From the NCBI GenBank assembly GCA_002633005.1, contig NMRA01000358.1, positions 6,688-68,687 of the forward strand: a stretch of 62,000 nucleotides of DNA. Direction: 5' to 3'. Below, in pieces: positions 54,401 through 57,400 of the stretch (within the stretch, counting starts at the first letter, position 1; each line of letters opens with the position of its first letter). Both the position numbers and the translations under genes were made by a program. Source of the stretch: Phoronis australis. Taxonomy: Eukaryota; Phoronida; Phoronidae. A model generated the notes under the pieces. That model was given only the letters and a program-made list of their open reading frames with translations. It ran no database searches and had not been told where the DNA came from.

Positions 54401-57400
54401 CCCGAAAGCCAGTGAGAATCTCACTGGATTCCAGTTAGATTCCAGTGAGAATATAACTAATTAAAATGCCATTTAAATTAGTGAGAAAAAATTCTCACTC
54501 TAGTGAGAATACAGTGATATTCCAGTTAGAATTCAGTGAGAATCTAACTAATTTGCATAGCATTCCCAGTCAGTGAGAATTTGTCTTACAGAAATTCTCA
54601 CTCAGTAGGAATGGTATGCAAATTAGTGAGAATTTGTGTTATTGAAATTCTCACTGATTGAAAATCTCACTGGGTGAGAATTTTGAACTTAGAAAATTTT
54701 GTGTGTGCCTTTTATACAGACACTGACTGAATAGATGAGAGATCAAAGCTTTTTGGTAACCAAAACACTGCTTATTTGTGAGTTTACATTGAAATTAGAC
54801 TAAGGATACAATTTAATTGCAAATTGTGAATCATAAAAGACATAAACTAACAACAATAATGCCTTTGGTGAATCAGCAAAATATTGAAAACTCAGCTGTC
54901 AACACAGAATGAAGACATCAGTCTAATACTCGTGCTTCATGCACTCTACTAGATGTATGAAATGTACTAACCTTAAGCATGTTAACACATAAAATCAGTC
55001 CAGGGTCCCCTCTAGTTGACTTGCAGACAAACTGTTCAGTAATTTCACAATATTTGTGAGAAAAACATCAACAATCTTCAAGCTATTTCTCCAACTGCTC
55101 ATTCCTGGCGCCATTTTAGTTTGAAATTCAGAAATCTGGTTCAACTGAAATTTTCCACAGTTACAGCCAATCAGGGTGTTTGTTTATCTTAAATTCTCAC
55201 TGAATTCTCACTCCAATTTTGGCAAGTCTAAATTCTCACTCAATTCTCACTCAGATTTTTTCTAAGTCTGAAATTCTCACTGATTCTCACTCAGAATTTT
55301 TCTAAGACCAAAATTCTCACTGGATTCTCACTGTTACATAACATTTTCTCACTCATTCTCACTGACTGCCCCTGTTGTTCAATTCCCACTGGGTTCTCAC
55401 TGGCATTTCTAACTATAATTGGTGATTTAGTGAAAATCTAACTGGAATCTAACTGGAATCCAGTGAGATTCTCACTTTCTTTTTCNGATTCTCACCTGTA
55501 ATGGTACCACCGACACTTGCCTATGATGGCATTACAGATACCCACCTGTGATGATACAGAATATACCACCTGTGAAGGTACCACAGATACACGTAACAGT
55601 ACCACATATACCACCTGTAATGGTTACTCAGATAGCCACCTGTAATGGTACCACAGATACTCACCTATAGTGGTATCACATTTACCCACTTGTGATGGTA
55701 ACTAAGATACCAGTCTGTGATTGTACCACTTATACCACCTGTAATGGCAACACAGAAACTCACCTGAAACGGTACCACATATATCTACTTGTAAAGGCAC
55801 CACATATACCTACCTGTAATGGTACATCGTATACCCACTGATAATTACCTCTGATGGTACCACCAATTCTTACCTCTGATGGTACCACAGACACCCACCT
55901 CTAATGGTACGTACCACGTATACCCACCTGTGACGGTAACACCAATACTTACCTGTGATGGTATCACAGATAACTACCTGAAATGGTACCATATATTCCC
56001 ACCTGTAAAGGTACCACATATAATCACCTGTGATGGTACCACATACCCACCTTTTACTTTACCACTCATACCCACCTGACATGGCACCATAAAGCCAAAA
56101 TATGCACCCAATATGACACCTGAGACACCAGAATACTCACTTGAAGTAGTGACTCGTCTCTACCAACCTTCCAATGGAAGAATGTCCCATGGTGTCTCAA
56201 GACAGCATGCACTCCTGTGGGCCGCTGTCATTCACTGGTCACATCAGGAGGCACTCCCAGGGGCTCTTGTTTTTACTGAGCACATTTAATTTACCACATG
56301 CTGTGAAGTTGCAATCACTTTCACTGAACACAATTACTTGCACTCATGACCAGCACTCCTGCTCACTTCTTAGGGTGAAGTAACATGAATGCTCAGTCCA
56401 CTGTATAATAAGTACACTTTATGCCAATTGCAAAACTTTTTCATTATCGTGATGGCTACCGCCATTTAATACAAAAATGGCCCATGCGATGATGGCAGCT
56501 TTTCATTTTGGCAAAAGCGTAATTAAGCATTTAACCATGTTTACTTCTTTGTGGACTCTGTATCATTTGGACTCTATCTGACATAATATCGTGCTAGCCG
56601 TGATCTGTGTATAAACTACACAACGTTTTCCCTGTTCTTGGTTAACACCAGGGACAGTACTCATCAATACTCTATACTAGCCAATCAGCTGCATGTTGCA
56701 TGAAGTCAGGTGTAGTATCTGCAGTGCTCTCCACAACCACATGCAATGTATCGCAACCACCGGTGTGACTGCACTCCCGTTCTGTTTGATTGTCCTGCGG
56801 ATGTTTTGAAAAACTAGCGACGAGTATGTAAAAAGACAACATCGTTAACAACGTCATATTTGGTTCAAATTACACTTGAAAACAACTGGGCACTGCCCAT
56901 TGAAACTGAATAAAGACCAAGTGGTCAGTTGTCAAAAGCCTAATCGGCTATCTCACTCAACCGTCAGGCCGGAATGGTAGTGTGGTCAGACCTCCAGTAA
57001 TGTACTTACTGAGTTTTTTGACTGCGTGCATGATTTCAGTTTACTGAAACTTAAACTGGCAGTCTATTCAAGCAAATGTTATAAGAACCTTTGTTGGTGT
57101 TGTCTTCTCTCACCAACTGTTTTTCATTGTTAAAGTGCCTACGACTAAGATGTCGACAACGACTAAGAAGGTGACCACAACTACGACAACCCCACCTCAA
57201 GTATACACCAAGAAACCTATTCCTTCGGTGAATAATATTTCTCCCAAAGCTGGTAAGTTTATCCAAGTGTACAGTTCTCTTACTAAAGGTGGCGCCGTAT
57301 GCACATCTGAGTATAGGCAATGTTTAGGAACATCACCTATTGGATGTTCTTCAAACTCATTAGTATTCAGTATTATTTGTTTTTACTGTGAGGGGCAGAA

